From positions 1-6,280 of the forward strand of contig CAMBNE010000065.1 of the NCBI GenBank assembly GCA_945868935.1: DNA of 6,280 nt. Reading direction: 5' to 3'. Under the pieces are notes generated by a model, which saw nothing but the letters and a program-made list of their open reading frames with translations, did not search any database and was not told the DNA's origin. A program made the translations under genes and the position numbers. The DNA is from an uncultured Clostridia bacterium (GTDB taxonomy: Bacteria; Bacillota; Clostridia; Oscillospirales; Acutalibacteraceae). This document shows positions 1 to 3,927 of this stretch, in pieces (position 1 is the first letter of the stretch; each line of letters starts with the position of its first letter).

Positions 1-162
1 CAATTTGCATAAAGTATCTATGTTGTTCCAGGAAACAAGCTCCCCTTTTCTCAGTTTTGTCAGTGTTGCCTCTCCGATGATTTTTTCATTTCTTAATCGG
101 TATGTTGAATACCCGGCACTTTTAAGAGCAGCAATAACATCTATCTTATACCTCAAAGACAA
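1..162 (-). CDS. Cro/CI-like HTH regulator, 3' end beyond window edge (partial)
   Basis: The minus strand reads an open frame of 54 codons from a TTG at 162-160 to the window edge, with no stop. The protein begins MSLRYKIDVIAALKSAGYST and continues with YRLRNEKIIGEATLTKLRKG and a VSWNNIDTLCKL segment. This is the pattern of the short single-domain Cro/CI-like HTH proteins (HTH_26 type, usually about 65-75 residues) common on clostridial mobile elements. The GEATLTKLR segment is the expected recognition-helix region and SWNNIDTLCKL the following helix. I chose TTG because a minus-strand AAAGGA lies about 10 nt upstream and a TGA closes the frame just before it; a second TTG two codons downstream is possible. 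The gene is transcribed away from the small-gene operon. It probably binds the operators at 206-297 and represses itself and/or that operon. Family assignment is by pattern recognition; the operator link is inferred. Confidence 0.8.
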   Translation of the reverse strand, partial: MSLRYKIDVIAALKSAGYSTYRLRNEKIIGEATLTKLRKGELVSWNNIDTLCKL

Positions 163-192
163 AAAACATCATTCCTTTCTTTTCCAATTATA

Positions 193-221
193 ATATTATC
201 AAAAATATACACCTTTTTCAA
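193..221 (-). promoter_or_regulatory. Sigma-A promoter of the HTH regulator
   Basis: On the minus strand, TTGAAA (221-216) and TAATAT (198-193) are separated by exactly 17 nt, about 30 nt upstream of the TTG start. The spacer and -35 lie within operator copy 1, so occupancy would block this promoter. A second minus-strand candidate, TTGACA (270-265) with TGTATA (246-241) at 18 nt, overlaps operator copy 2. Confidence 0.6.
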
Positions 222-228
222 GTGTGCA
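206..228. promoter_or_regulatory. Operator copy 1 (TATACAC-N9-GTGTGCA)
   Basis: Left arm TATACAC at 206-212 and right arm GTGTGCA at 222-228, with a 9-nt T-rich spacer. The right arm departs from the consensus GTGTATA at two positions, so this is the weakest of the three copies. It overlaps the -35 and spacer of the regulator's own promoter, consistent with autorepression. Confidence 0.65.
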
Positions 229-240
229 TATTACACAATA

Positions 241-263
241 TATACACAGTATTTTTGTGTATA
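241..263. promoter_or_regulatory. Operator copy 2 (TATACAC-N9-GTGTATA)
   Basis: Perfect 7-bp inverted arms at 241-247 and 257-263 around a 9-nt spacer. Its centre is 35 bp from copy 1 and 34 bp from copy 3. It lies between the two divergent promoters and upstream of the -35 of the plus-strand promoter. Confidence 0.75.
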
Positions 264-270
264 TTGTCAA

Positions 271-299
271 TTGATATACACTTATTTTTGGTGTATAAT
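271..299 (+). promoter_or_regulatory. Sigma-A promoter of the small-gene operon
   Basis: TTGATA (271-276) and a perfect TATAAT (294-299) with a 17-nt spacer. Transcription would start near 306, about 40 nt upstream of the first gene. It is interlocked with operator copy 3, so this operon is probably under control of the divergent HTH protein. Confidence 0.8.
275..297. promoter_or_regulatory. Operator copy 3 (TATACAC-N9-GTGTATA)
   Basis: Perfect 7-bp inverted arms at 275-281 and 291-297 with a 9-nt spacer. It fills nearly all of the space between the -35 and -10 hexamers of the plus-strand promoter, so a bound protein would exclude RNA polymerase. Confidence 0.75.
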
Positions 300-308
300 T
301 ATAATCAA

Positions 309-326
309 GAGGTGAGGAAACACCTC
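309..326 (+). other. 5'-UTR hairpin at the predicted mRNA start
   Basis: GAGGTG (309-314) pairs with CACCTC (321-326) around an AGGAAA loop. It lies only a few nucleotides after the predicted transcription start and before the ribosome-binding site at 331-337. A hairpin this close to the 5' end could protect the transcript from 5'-end-dependent decay. A GAGG anti-SD-like sequence in the stem could also act as a decoy or regulated ribosome site. The structure is visible; the function is inferred. Confidence 0.5.
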
Positions 327-345
327 AATGAAAGGAGTAACAAAT

Positions 346-663
346 ATGAAGTGGTTTTTAGAAATTGTACAGAATTATGACGGAACATATTATGCAAATA
401 TGACATTAGGTGGAAAAGACACTCACGGAAATTACCACGAACCTAAACTGGTTCAAGGGTTAAAGGAGTATGTAAGTTTTAACACATTAAAGGAATCAAT
501 CAAAGATGTAACAGGTGTTTGTATTCTCAAGAGGAAAGAGCTAATTTTTCAGCAAATGGCGAGAAAAAAGTACGCATACATAGATGCAACACAACCTTGT
601 AAGCGAGGATGTATAATTACTCTTGATGAAATTAAAAACGGACATAAACCAAATTGGGAATAA
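346..663 (+). CDS. Hypothetical small protein, first gene of the regulated operon
   Basis: A 105-residue soluble protein beginning MKWFLEIVQNYDGTYYANM. I start it at the ATG at 346 because AAAGGAG (331-337) sits 8 nt before it; the in-frame ATG at 328 has no ribosome-binding site and would begin inside the leader. I see no signal peptide or membrane segment. The N-terminal third looks beta-rich and aromatic (WFLEIV, GTYYANMTLGG), the middle carries a Lys-rich helix (LKRKELIFQQMARKK), and the tail holds a CKRGC pair (two Cys three residues apart). I do not recognise the family. It is the first gene behind the operator-controlled promoter and is followed, one nucleotide after its stop, by a hammerhead ribozyme. 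Accessory or host-interaction genes are common in this position on mobile elements, but no function can be assigned. Confidence 0.75.
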   Translation: MKWFLEIVQNYDGTYYANMTLGGKDTHGNYHEPKLVQGLKEYVSFNTLKESIKDVTGVCILKRKELIFQQMARKKYAYIDATQPCKRGCIITLDEIKNGHKPNWE

Positions 664-718
664 ATCGGTCTGACGAGTCTTTGAAAATTAAGACGAAACG
701 GCGCAAGCCGTCACCGAT
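664..718 (+). ncRNA. Hammerhead self-cleaving ribozyme (type I)
   Basis: Every conserved core nucleotide is present in order. Stem I pairs 664-669 (AUCGGU) with 713-718 (ACCGAU), 6 bp. Core CUGACGA is at 670-676. Stem II pairs GUCUU (677-681) with AAGAC (690-694), with the canonical first G-C pair and an 8-nt loop (682-689). GAAA is at 695-698. Stem III pairs ACGGC (698-702) with GCCGU (707-711) and is closed by a GCAA tetraloop (703-706). C712 is the cleavage-site nucleotide, so the scissile bond lies between C712 and A713 in a GUC triplet. The open end is in stem I, which makes it type I. Cleavage would split the mRNA between the first two genes, leaving a 36-nt 5'-OH leader ahead of the second. 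The distal stem I/loop II contact needed for fast cleavage in natural hammerheads is not obvious, so the rate cannot be judged. Confidence 0.9.
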
Positions 719-748
719 AGCCGGCAGACTAAATTGAAAGGAGTACAT

Positions 749-985
749 ATGAGTATTAAAGAAGGTTTCATTTTTTACGACGAAGACCTCGAGCGTCTGA
801 ACATAAGGCTACTTGATGATTGTAAGCAGCATTTTTATGACGGCCTGCATTGTGGCGATACGCTGCAAATCTACAACGGTACAAAATGGATTGATGTTAG
901 AGTTGAACACTCTGACTCAAAGGGCTGGTATCTCGTTGGATACGAGGGTAATCCTGAATTTTTATGTGCACGAATAGAAGCTTAA
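749..985 (+). CDS. DUF5348-like small protein
   Basis: A 78-residue protein. The ATG at 749 is preceded by AAAGGAG at 737-743, and an upstream in-frame TTG at 734 overlaps that ribosome-binding site and is rejected. The core reads CGDTLQIYNGTKWIDVRVEH followed by a GWYLVGY segment and a CARIEA end. The order 'GD.++.+..G.W...R+E.....GWYLVG.......RI' matches my memory of the DUF5348 family, short beta-rich proteins of unknown function common on clostridial conjugative elements and plasmids. That link is from pattern memory and needs a profile search. There is no signal peptide or membrane segment. The gene lies directly downstream of the hammerhead cleavage site, so its mRNA would carry a 5'-OH end if the ribozyme acts. 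It is followed 18 nt later by the next gene. Confidence 0.75.
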   Translation: MSIKEGFIFYDEDLERLNIRLLDDCKQHFYDGLHCGDTLQIYNGTKWIDVRVEHSDSKGWYLVGYEGNPEFLCARIEA

Positions 986-1003
986 AGCTTTGGAGGTAAG
1001 AAA

Positions 1004-1237
1004 ATGAGCGACAGAGTACACTATACAGATTTATCTGAATCAGAAATTATTGAAAATATTGTGCATCCACTGATGGATGCAGCAATTTCCCTGGCGTATC
1101 GAAACAGCGATTTTGTATGTGAAGATTGCTTGAGAACAATAAACACATACAAAGACATCATCAGTATGTTCACTGAGGACGACGATGAGTATGAAGAATT
1201 TGAAAAAGAAATAAAAAGCATTCTAAGCAAAGAGTAA
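1004..1237 (+). CDS. Hypothetical small acidic protein, last gene of the operon
   Basis: A 77-residue protein (MSDRVHYTDLSESEIIENIV...) with GGAGG 8 nt upstream of its ATG. It is strongly acidic, with a FTEDDDEYEEFEKE stretch near residues 56-69, and looks all-helical with no membrane segment. A VCEDCLRT segment near residues 38-45 carries two Cys three residues apart, but no second Cys pair is present, so a zinc finger is not supported. I do not recognise the family. Small acidic proteins on mobile elements sometimes mimic DNA or bind host enzymes, but nothing specific here shows that. Its stop codon abuts a strong terminator, making it the promoter-distal gene of the operon. Confidence 0.7.
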   Translation: MSDRVHYTDLSESEIIENIVHPLMDAAISLAYRNSDFVCEDCLRTINTYKDIISMFTEDDDEYEEFEKEIKSILSKE

Positions 1238-1266
1238 AGCTCTCCTTAAGGGGAGCTTTTCCTTTT
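1236..1266 (+). terminator. Intrinsic terminator of the small-gene operon
   Basis: A stem of 9-10 bp pairs AAGCTCTCC (1237-1245) with GGGGAGCTT (1250-1258), with one G-U pair, a TTAA loop and a following TTCCTTTT tract. It starts inside the stop codon of the last gene of the operon. Confidence 0.85.
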
Positions 1267-1295
1267 GTCTGCTATTACATTTTCTCTTTTTCGGT

Positions 1296-1325
1296 AAAAG
1301 ACGAGCTGGACTCGTCTTATTTTTT
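1296..1325 (+). terminator. Second intrinsic terminator
   Basis: A perfect 8-bp stem, AAGACGAG (1298-1305) with CTCGTCTT (1311-1318), a 5-nt loop, then ATTTTTT. It backs up the terminator about 50 bp upstream and insulates the structured region and partition operon. The minus-strand version also ends in CTTTTACC, so weak bidirectional action is possible. Confidence 0.8.
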
Positions 1326-1381
1326 GCCCTCCGGCTTTACATTTGGAGGAGCAACCGGAAATCGTCGAGACGTCAGGCTCG

Positions 1382-1407
1382 CTGGGAAAAGCCTTTGCTT
1401 TTTCCAG
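1382..1407. repeat. 11-bp inverted repeat (hairpin A)
   Basis: CTGGGAAAAGC (1382-1392) pairs with GCTTTTTCCAG (1397-1407) around a CTTT loop. All 11 positions pair if one G-U is allowed. Confidence 0.7.
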
Positions 1408-1422
1408 GTAAAAAGCAAAAAG

Positions 1423-1445
1423 TTTTTTATCCGGAGGATAAAAAA
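1423..1445. repeat. Perfect 10-bp inverted repeat (hairpin B)
   Basis: TTTTTTATCC (1423-1432) and GGATAAAAAA (1436-1445) are exact complements around a GGA loop. The distal 6 bp of the stem are all A-T, so the arm would melt easily. It has no downstream T-run and is not an intrinsic terminator on the plus strand. Confidence 0.7.
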
Positions 1446-1518
1446 GAGCATAAGGAAAAGCTGCAAGCACTTTTCAAGTGCTTGGGCAGGCAAAGCCTGC
1501 CGCTTTTGCTTTATGCTC
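1446..1518. other. Three-way-junction (cloverleaf-like) structure
   Basis: An outer stem pairs 1446-1461 (GAGCATAA...AAAAGC) with 1502-1518 (GCTTTT...TTATGCTC). It has 16 pairs, including one G-U, and one bulged G (1508). Inside it are two back-to-back hairpins: CAAGCACTT/AAGTGCTTG (1464-1472 with 1476-1484, TTC loop, 9 bp) and GGCAGGC/GCCTGCC (1485-1491 with 1495-1501, AAA loop, 7 bp). Only two bases are unpaired at the junction. The compactness suggests selection for the fold, in single-stranded DNA or RNA. Transfer, single-strand replication or integrase-type recognition would all fit. The identity is unknown. Confidence 0.65.
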
Positions 1519-1585
1519 TCCGCGTTTCTGCTTGCACCAATATCCGTTTTTGATATACATTTTTTTACACTTTTACAGAAAAAGG

Positions 1586-1614
1586 TTGATTTTGTAATTC
1601 ATTTGTTATATAAT
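1586..1614 (+). promoter_or_regulatory. Sigma-A promoter of the partition operon
   Basis: TTGATT (1586-1591) and a perfect TATAAT (1609-1614) with a 17-nt spacer. Transcription would start near 1621, about 100 nt upstream of the RHH gene, giving a leader that contains a palindrome and a terminator hairpin. Confidence 0.8.
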
Positions 1615-1620
1615 TTAATT

Positions 1621-1632
1621 GCACTTAAGTGC
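1621..1632. promoter_or_regulatory. 12-bp palindrome at the partition promoter start site
   Basis: GCACTTAAGTGC is a perfect palindrome starting 6 bp downstream of the -10 hexamer, at the expected transcription start. Its position suits an autoregulatory operator for the RHH or ParA protein encoded downstream. The same half-site GCACTT...AAGTGC recurs with a TTC spacer in the hairpin at 1467-1481. Confidence 0.5.
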
Positions 1633-1659
1633 GAATTGAAAATTTAATCTAAGAGCCTT

Positions 1660-1705
1660 AGAGCCGATTTATCTATTTTTATATAGGTGAATTGGCTCTT
1701 TTTTT
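1660..1705 (+). terminator. Long leader hairpin with T-run (attenuator or terminator)
   Basis: 1660-1676 pairs with 1683-1699 in an unbroken 17-bp stem with three G-U pairs, topped by a 6-nt T-rich loop. A run of seven T (1699-1705) follows. This is an intrinsic terminator placed between the partition promoter and the ribosome-binding site (AAAAGGAG, 1713-1720) of its first gene. Most transcripts could therefore stop as an approximately 85-nt RNA unless it is overridden. AAGAGCC (1651-1657) duplicates the base of the 5' arm and can also pair with GGCTCTT (1694-1700), giving a competing pairing. Confidence 0.75.
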
Positions 1706-1721
1706 GTTGCTCAAAAGGAGA

Positions 1722-2006
1722 GTGGTTGCAATCAGCAAAACTATTTACATCAGAAATGTTGATTCCGGAGTTCTTGCAAAAATTGATGAGCTTGCCAAAC
1801 AAAAGGGCATTAGCAGAAACAAATTAGTCAATATAATACTTGAGAATTTTGCTTTTACCGACAAAATAAAGGAAACTGAAAGCAAATATTCGGGATTGGT
1901 TGAAACAACTACAGATGCCATTAACAATGTTACTCTGGCTCTGCAGCAATTACAGCAATTGGTTATAAACACTGATATTGACAACAGGAAGGAGAATGTT
2001 TTATGA
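1722..2006 (+). CDS. Ribbon-helix-helix DNA-binding protein of the partition operon
   Basis: About 91-94 residues. The conserved part begins SKTIYIRNVDSGVLAKIDEL and continues AKQKGISRNKLVNIILENFA: a short beta strand (KTIYIRNV) followed by two helices, the ribbon-helix-helix fold of small plasmid repressors and partition partners. The remaining 50 residues contain a Gln/Leu-rich helix (LALQQLQQLVI) that may mediate oligomerisation. It overlaps parA as ATGA. It probably represses this operon and/or serves as a centromere-binding partner, though ParB is also encoded. The start is uncertain. AAAAGGAG (1713-1720) is followed by GTG at 1722 (too close) and by ATC at 1731, exactly where homologues of the form MSKTIYIRNVD would begin. 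Upstream TTG codons lie in or near the terminator T-run. I list GTG as the nearest accepted start codon. Confidence 0.8.
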   Translation: MVAISKTIYIRNVDSGVLAKIDELAKQKGISRNKLVNIILENFAFTDKIKETESKYSGLVETTTDAINNVTLALQQLQQLVINTDIDNRKENVL

Positions 2007-2827
2007 AAACCTATGCATTTTTAAACGTAAAGGGCGGTGTCGGAAAGACAACCTCCGCAACAACAATCGCGCATATTCTTGCTACAGAGTATAACAAAAA
2101 GGTACTGCTGATTGATATGGATCCACAAGGAAACTGCAGTTCCCTATTTTCTAAAAAGGAAATCAATTACGCTGAGGTGCTTGAACGTGTTCTGGAGGAA
2201 GGAGACTTATCGTTGCTTAGGGAATATCCCAAAACAATCGGTGACATTCTCATAGACTCTTCATTTGATATAAATGAAGTAATCTATGACACCGATTATA
2301 AGAACCTGAGCCTTATCCCTGCCTTTATTGATTTATCAGACATTGAAACACAGTTACAGTCCGATATAAAAAATCCACAGCAGTTTAGGTTAAAACATCA
2401 GCTTGAAAAGGTTAAAAACAATTTCGACTACTGCATTATTGACTGTTCCCCTGCAGTCAATCTTCTAAATATCAATGGACTTGCTTGTGCTAACTATGTA
2501 TTTGCTCCGCTGAAGTGTGATAAATGGGGCTTTGCCGGATACTGCATTGCTCAAAGTTTGGTTGAAGCACTTAAGGACTACAACTCTCAGCTTACTGACA
2601 TTCGATGCTTTCTCACCCAATATGATGGAAGGACAATTGTATCTAAAAGCATCCGTGAGACTATGAAAAAAGCCTTGGGCAGATTTTTTATTGATGTTCA
2701 GATACGGAAGAGTGTACGAGCTGAAGAATTTACATATTCGAAAATGACTCTGACCGATTATGCCGGCGATTCATCCGTTGCTCAGGATTATAGAAAATTA
2801 ACAAAATTCTTAGTTGAGCATTACTGA
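2003..2827 (+). CDS. parA: ParA-family partition ATPase
   Basis: A 274-residue MinD/ParA-type ATPase that would pattern on the nucleoid and move the element's partition complexes so both daughter cells inherit it. The deviant Walker A KGGVGKTT lies at residues 10-17 with signature lysine K10 and P-loop lysine K15. The A' motif LLIDMDPQGN is at 35-44 and Walker B FDYCIIDCSP at 141-150. There is no N-terminal HTH domain, and the length is normal for the short Soj-like type. It starts at the ATG overlapping the RHH stop as ATGA, with GGAG about 8 nt upstream. The RHH protein is therefore probably made in coupled fashion, and ParB follows after a 102-nt spacer holding a structured repeat. Type Ib systems pair short ParA with an RHH protein while type Ia/Soj types pair with ParB; this locus carries both partners. 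Confidence 0.95.
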   Translation: MKTYAFLNVKGGVGKTTSATTIAHILATEYNKKVLLIDMDPQGNCSSLFSKKEINYAEVLERVLEEGDLSLLREYPKTIGDILIDSSFDINEVIYDTDYKNLSLIPAFIDLSDIETQLQSDIKNPQQFRLKHQLEKVKNNFDYCIIDCSPAVNLLNINGLACANYVFAPLKCDKWGFAGYCIAQSLVEALKDYNSQLTDIRCFLTQYDGRTIVSKSIRETMKKALGRFFIDVQIRKSVRAEEFTYSKMTLTDYAGDSSVAQDYRKLTKFLVEHY

Positions 2828-2835
2828 TTTTTTTG

Positions 2836-2907
2836 GGGGACCAATTGGTCCCCGACCGCTGAAAGCTGCATAAATACTGGGCTTTCCAGAGGTCGTGTTC
2901 CAAAACT
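2836..2907 (+). repeat. 72-nt structured intergenic repeat, copy 1 (upstream of parB)
   Basis: It begins 8 nt after the parA stop and ends 22 nt before the parB start. It opens with an 18-bp perfect palindrome, GGGGACC-AATT-GGTCCCC (2836-2853). A domain closed by GACC (2854-2857) with GGTC (2891-2894) follows, containing a GCT/AGC mini-hairpin (2858-2866) and CTGG/CCAG (2877-2880 with 2886-2889). It ends in GTGTTCCAAAACT. Copy 2 at 3928-3999 matches at 69 of 72 positions. The differences (T2867, T2875, C2882) all fall in unpaired positions of this fold, which fits selection on RNA structure, though three sites is little evidence. No T-run follows the palindrome, so it is not an intrinsic terminator. 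It could be a leader RNA element, a ParB or RHH binding site, or both. Confidence 0.85.
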
Positions 2908-2929
2908 GCAATTTTTAGGAGGTATTTTT

Positions 2930-3919
2930 ATGGGCAGATATGCGAAAGTAGATTTATTTAATTTAGGCCTTTCAAATGATGAAACGGCAAAAGAAAAAGG
3001 TCAGTCCTTCAGGATTGAAAGACTGTCTATTGATAGTATAATTCCAAATATAAAGAACGAATACAGCATTGAAGGAATTGAGGAATTGAAATTCTCTATT
3101 CTGCACAACGGACTGAAACAAAACCTTGAGGTCAAGGATAACGGCAACGGCACCTATTCCCTGTTATCCGGTGAACGAAGATATACAGCTCTGAAGGGAT
3201 TAGTCGATGACGGTTATGAGCAATTCAGATTAGCTCCTTGTCTGATTACGGATGTTAGCAAGAGCTGCTCTTTCCTTGATGAAAACGGAAAAGAAATTCT
3301 GACAAACGACGACAAGGAAATGCTGAGTATCATTACCACCAACGCAGAGGGCAGACAGTATACCGATGCTGACAGAGCTTTCCAGGTCAGAGAGCTTAAG
3401 AAAATATATACCAAGCTTGCCGAACACGGTGTCAAGCTTCCCGGCAAAATGAGTCAGCTGATTGCTAATGAGTTAGATATGTCATCAACGCAAGTTAAAC
3501 GCTACAATTATGTAGAAACTCATGGTACTGACGAACTTAAAGAAAAACTTCAAAATAACGAAATATCAATTGGTGCTGCTAACGATGTTGCGCATTTAAG
3601 TCATGCTCAGCAGAAAGAAATTTTACAAAAAAGGAATGTAACTTCATCAACTGTAAAAGCTCACGCTGAGAAAAAGGAAAAGAAAAAGGCTCAGAGAAAA
3701 GACTCGTCTGTTTTGAAAGATAACAAAAAAATCCTTCTTCAAAAATCTGAAACCTTTATGAAATGCATTCAGGACATTAAGGATAAGTCTGGCATTATCA
3801 ACAGCGACTGGGATATTGAATTAGATAAGGATGATTTTGAAATTTTAATGATTCGAACAAAAACATTAAACCATACACTTAATGAAATTACACAATTAAT
3901 TAGAACAAATTTGGAGTGA
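2930..3919 (+). CDS. parB: ParB-family partition protein
   Basis: A 329-residue ParB/Spo0J-type protein that would bind a centromere (parS), load as a CTP-dependent clamp and stimulate ParA. AGGAGG at 2917-2922 precedes the ATG by 7 nt. The N-terminus carries FNLGL (10-14), like the FxLGL leader typical of ParB proteins that contact ParA. The ParB/sulfiredoxin-like domain spans about 30-150, with the first box around SIEGIEELKFSILHNGLKQN (46-65) and the CTP-binding GERRYTAL (81-88). A helix-turn-helix follows at about 171-195 (PGKMSQLIANELDMSSTQVK). A highly charged Lys-rich linker (about 243-258) leads to a C-terminal segment that probably dimerises. The ENGKEILTNDDKEM insertion between the CTP-binding box and the next conserved stretch (TTNAEGRQYTDADRA) is also seen in mobile-element ParBs. 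The 72-nt repeat flanks it on both sides. Confidence 0.93.
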   Translation: MGRYAKVDLFNLGLSNDETAKEKGQSFRIERLSIDSIIPNIKNEYSIEGIEELKFSILHNGLKQNLEVKDNGNGTYSLLSGERRYTALKGLVDDGYEQFRLAPCLITDVSKSCSFLDENGKEILTNDDKEMLSIITTNAEGRQYTDADRAFQVRELKKIYTKLAEHGVKLPGKMSQLIANELDMSSTQVKRYNYVETHGTDELKEKLQNNEISIGAANDVAHLSHAQQKEILQKRNVTSSTVKAHAEKKEKKKAQRKDSSVLKDNKKILLQKSETFMKCIQDIKDKSGIINSDWDIELDKDDFEILMIRTKTLNHTLNEITQLIRTNLE

Positions 3920-3927
3920 TGATTTTC

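Larger units (their letters stand above)
1326..1585. other. Gene-free, hairpin-dense region (candidate origin, oriT or structured RNA)
   Basis: No credible gene lies here; the frames that stay open on both strands are incidental and lack ribosome-binding sites and family resemblance. The stretch contains consecutive strong inverted repeats at 1382-1407, 1423-1445 and 1446-1518. It also has a CCTCCGG (1329-1335) that could pair at long range with CCGGAGG (1431-1437), competing with the second hairpin. GCAAGCA (1463-1469) likewise has a downstream complement TGCTTGC (1529-1535). Such serial hairpins are typical of single-strand origins, oriT or replication-control regions of mobile elements, or of a structured noncoding RNA. 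I could not match it to a known element. From about 1540 to 1585 I see only AT-rich sequence before the partition promoter. Confidence 0.55.

Noticed and set aside
5..193. 62-codon plus-strand open frame at the left edge
   Set aside because: It lies opposite the HTH regulator on the minus strand, which has a clear family pattern, RBS and promoter; the plus frame has none of these.
328..345. ATG at 328 as start of the first gene
   Set aside because: It has no ribosome-binding site and precedes an AAAGGAG that is ideally placed for the ATG at 346.
1021..1230. Minus-strand open frame opposite the small acidic protein
   Set aside because: Ser-rich shadow of an acidic plus-strand gene that has its own GGAGG and terminator.
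1246..1647. Open frames of 74 codons (minus) and 107 codons (plus) across the structured region
   Set aside because: They run through hairpin arms and a terminator, lack RBSs, and give low-complexity Lys/Phe-rich proteins with no family resemblance.
2836..2853. Palindrome as an intrinsic terminator of parA or parB
   Set aside because: Neither strand has a T-run after the stem, and genes continue in the same direction with no new consensus promoter.
2896..2902. TGTTCCA as a chromosomal parS half-site
   Set aside because: It matches only the left half of TGTTCCACGTGAAACA; the complementary half is missing in both copies, so this is probably coincidence.
2836..2907. 72-nt repeat as a second self-cleaving ribozyme
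   Set aside because: I compared it by eye with hammerhead, HDV-like, twister, twister-sister and pistol layouts. No catalytic core or required pseudoknot matched, so I keep it as an unassigned element.
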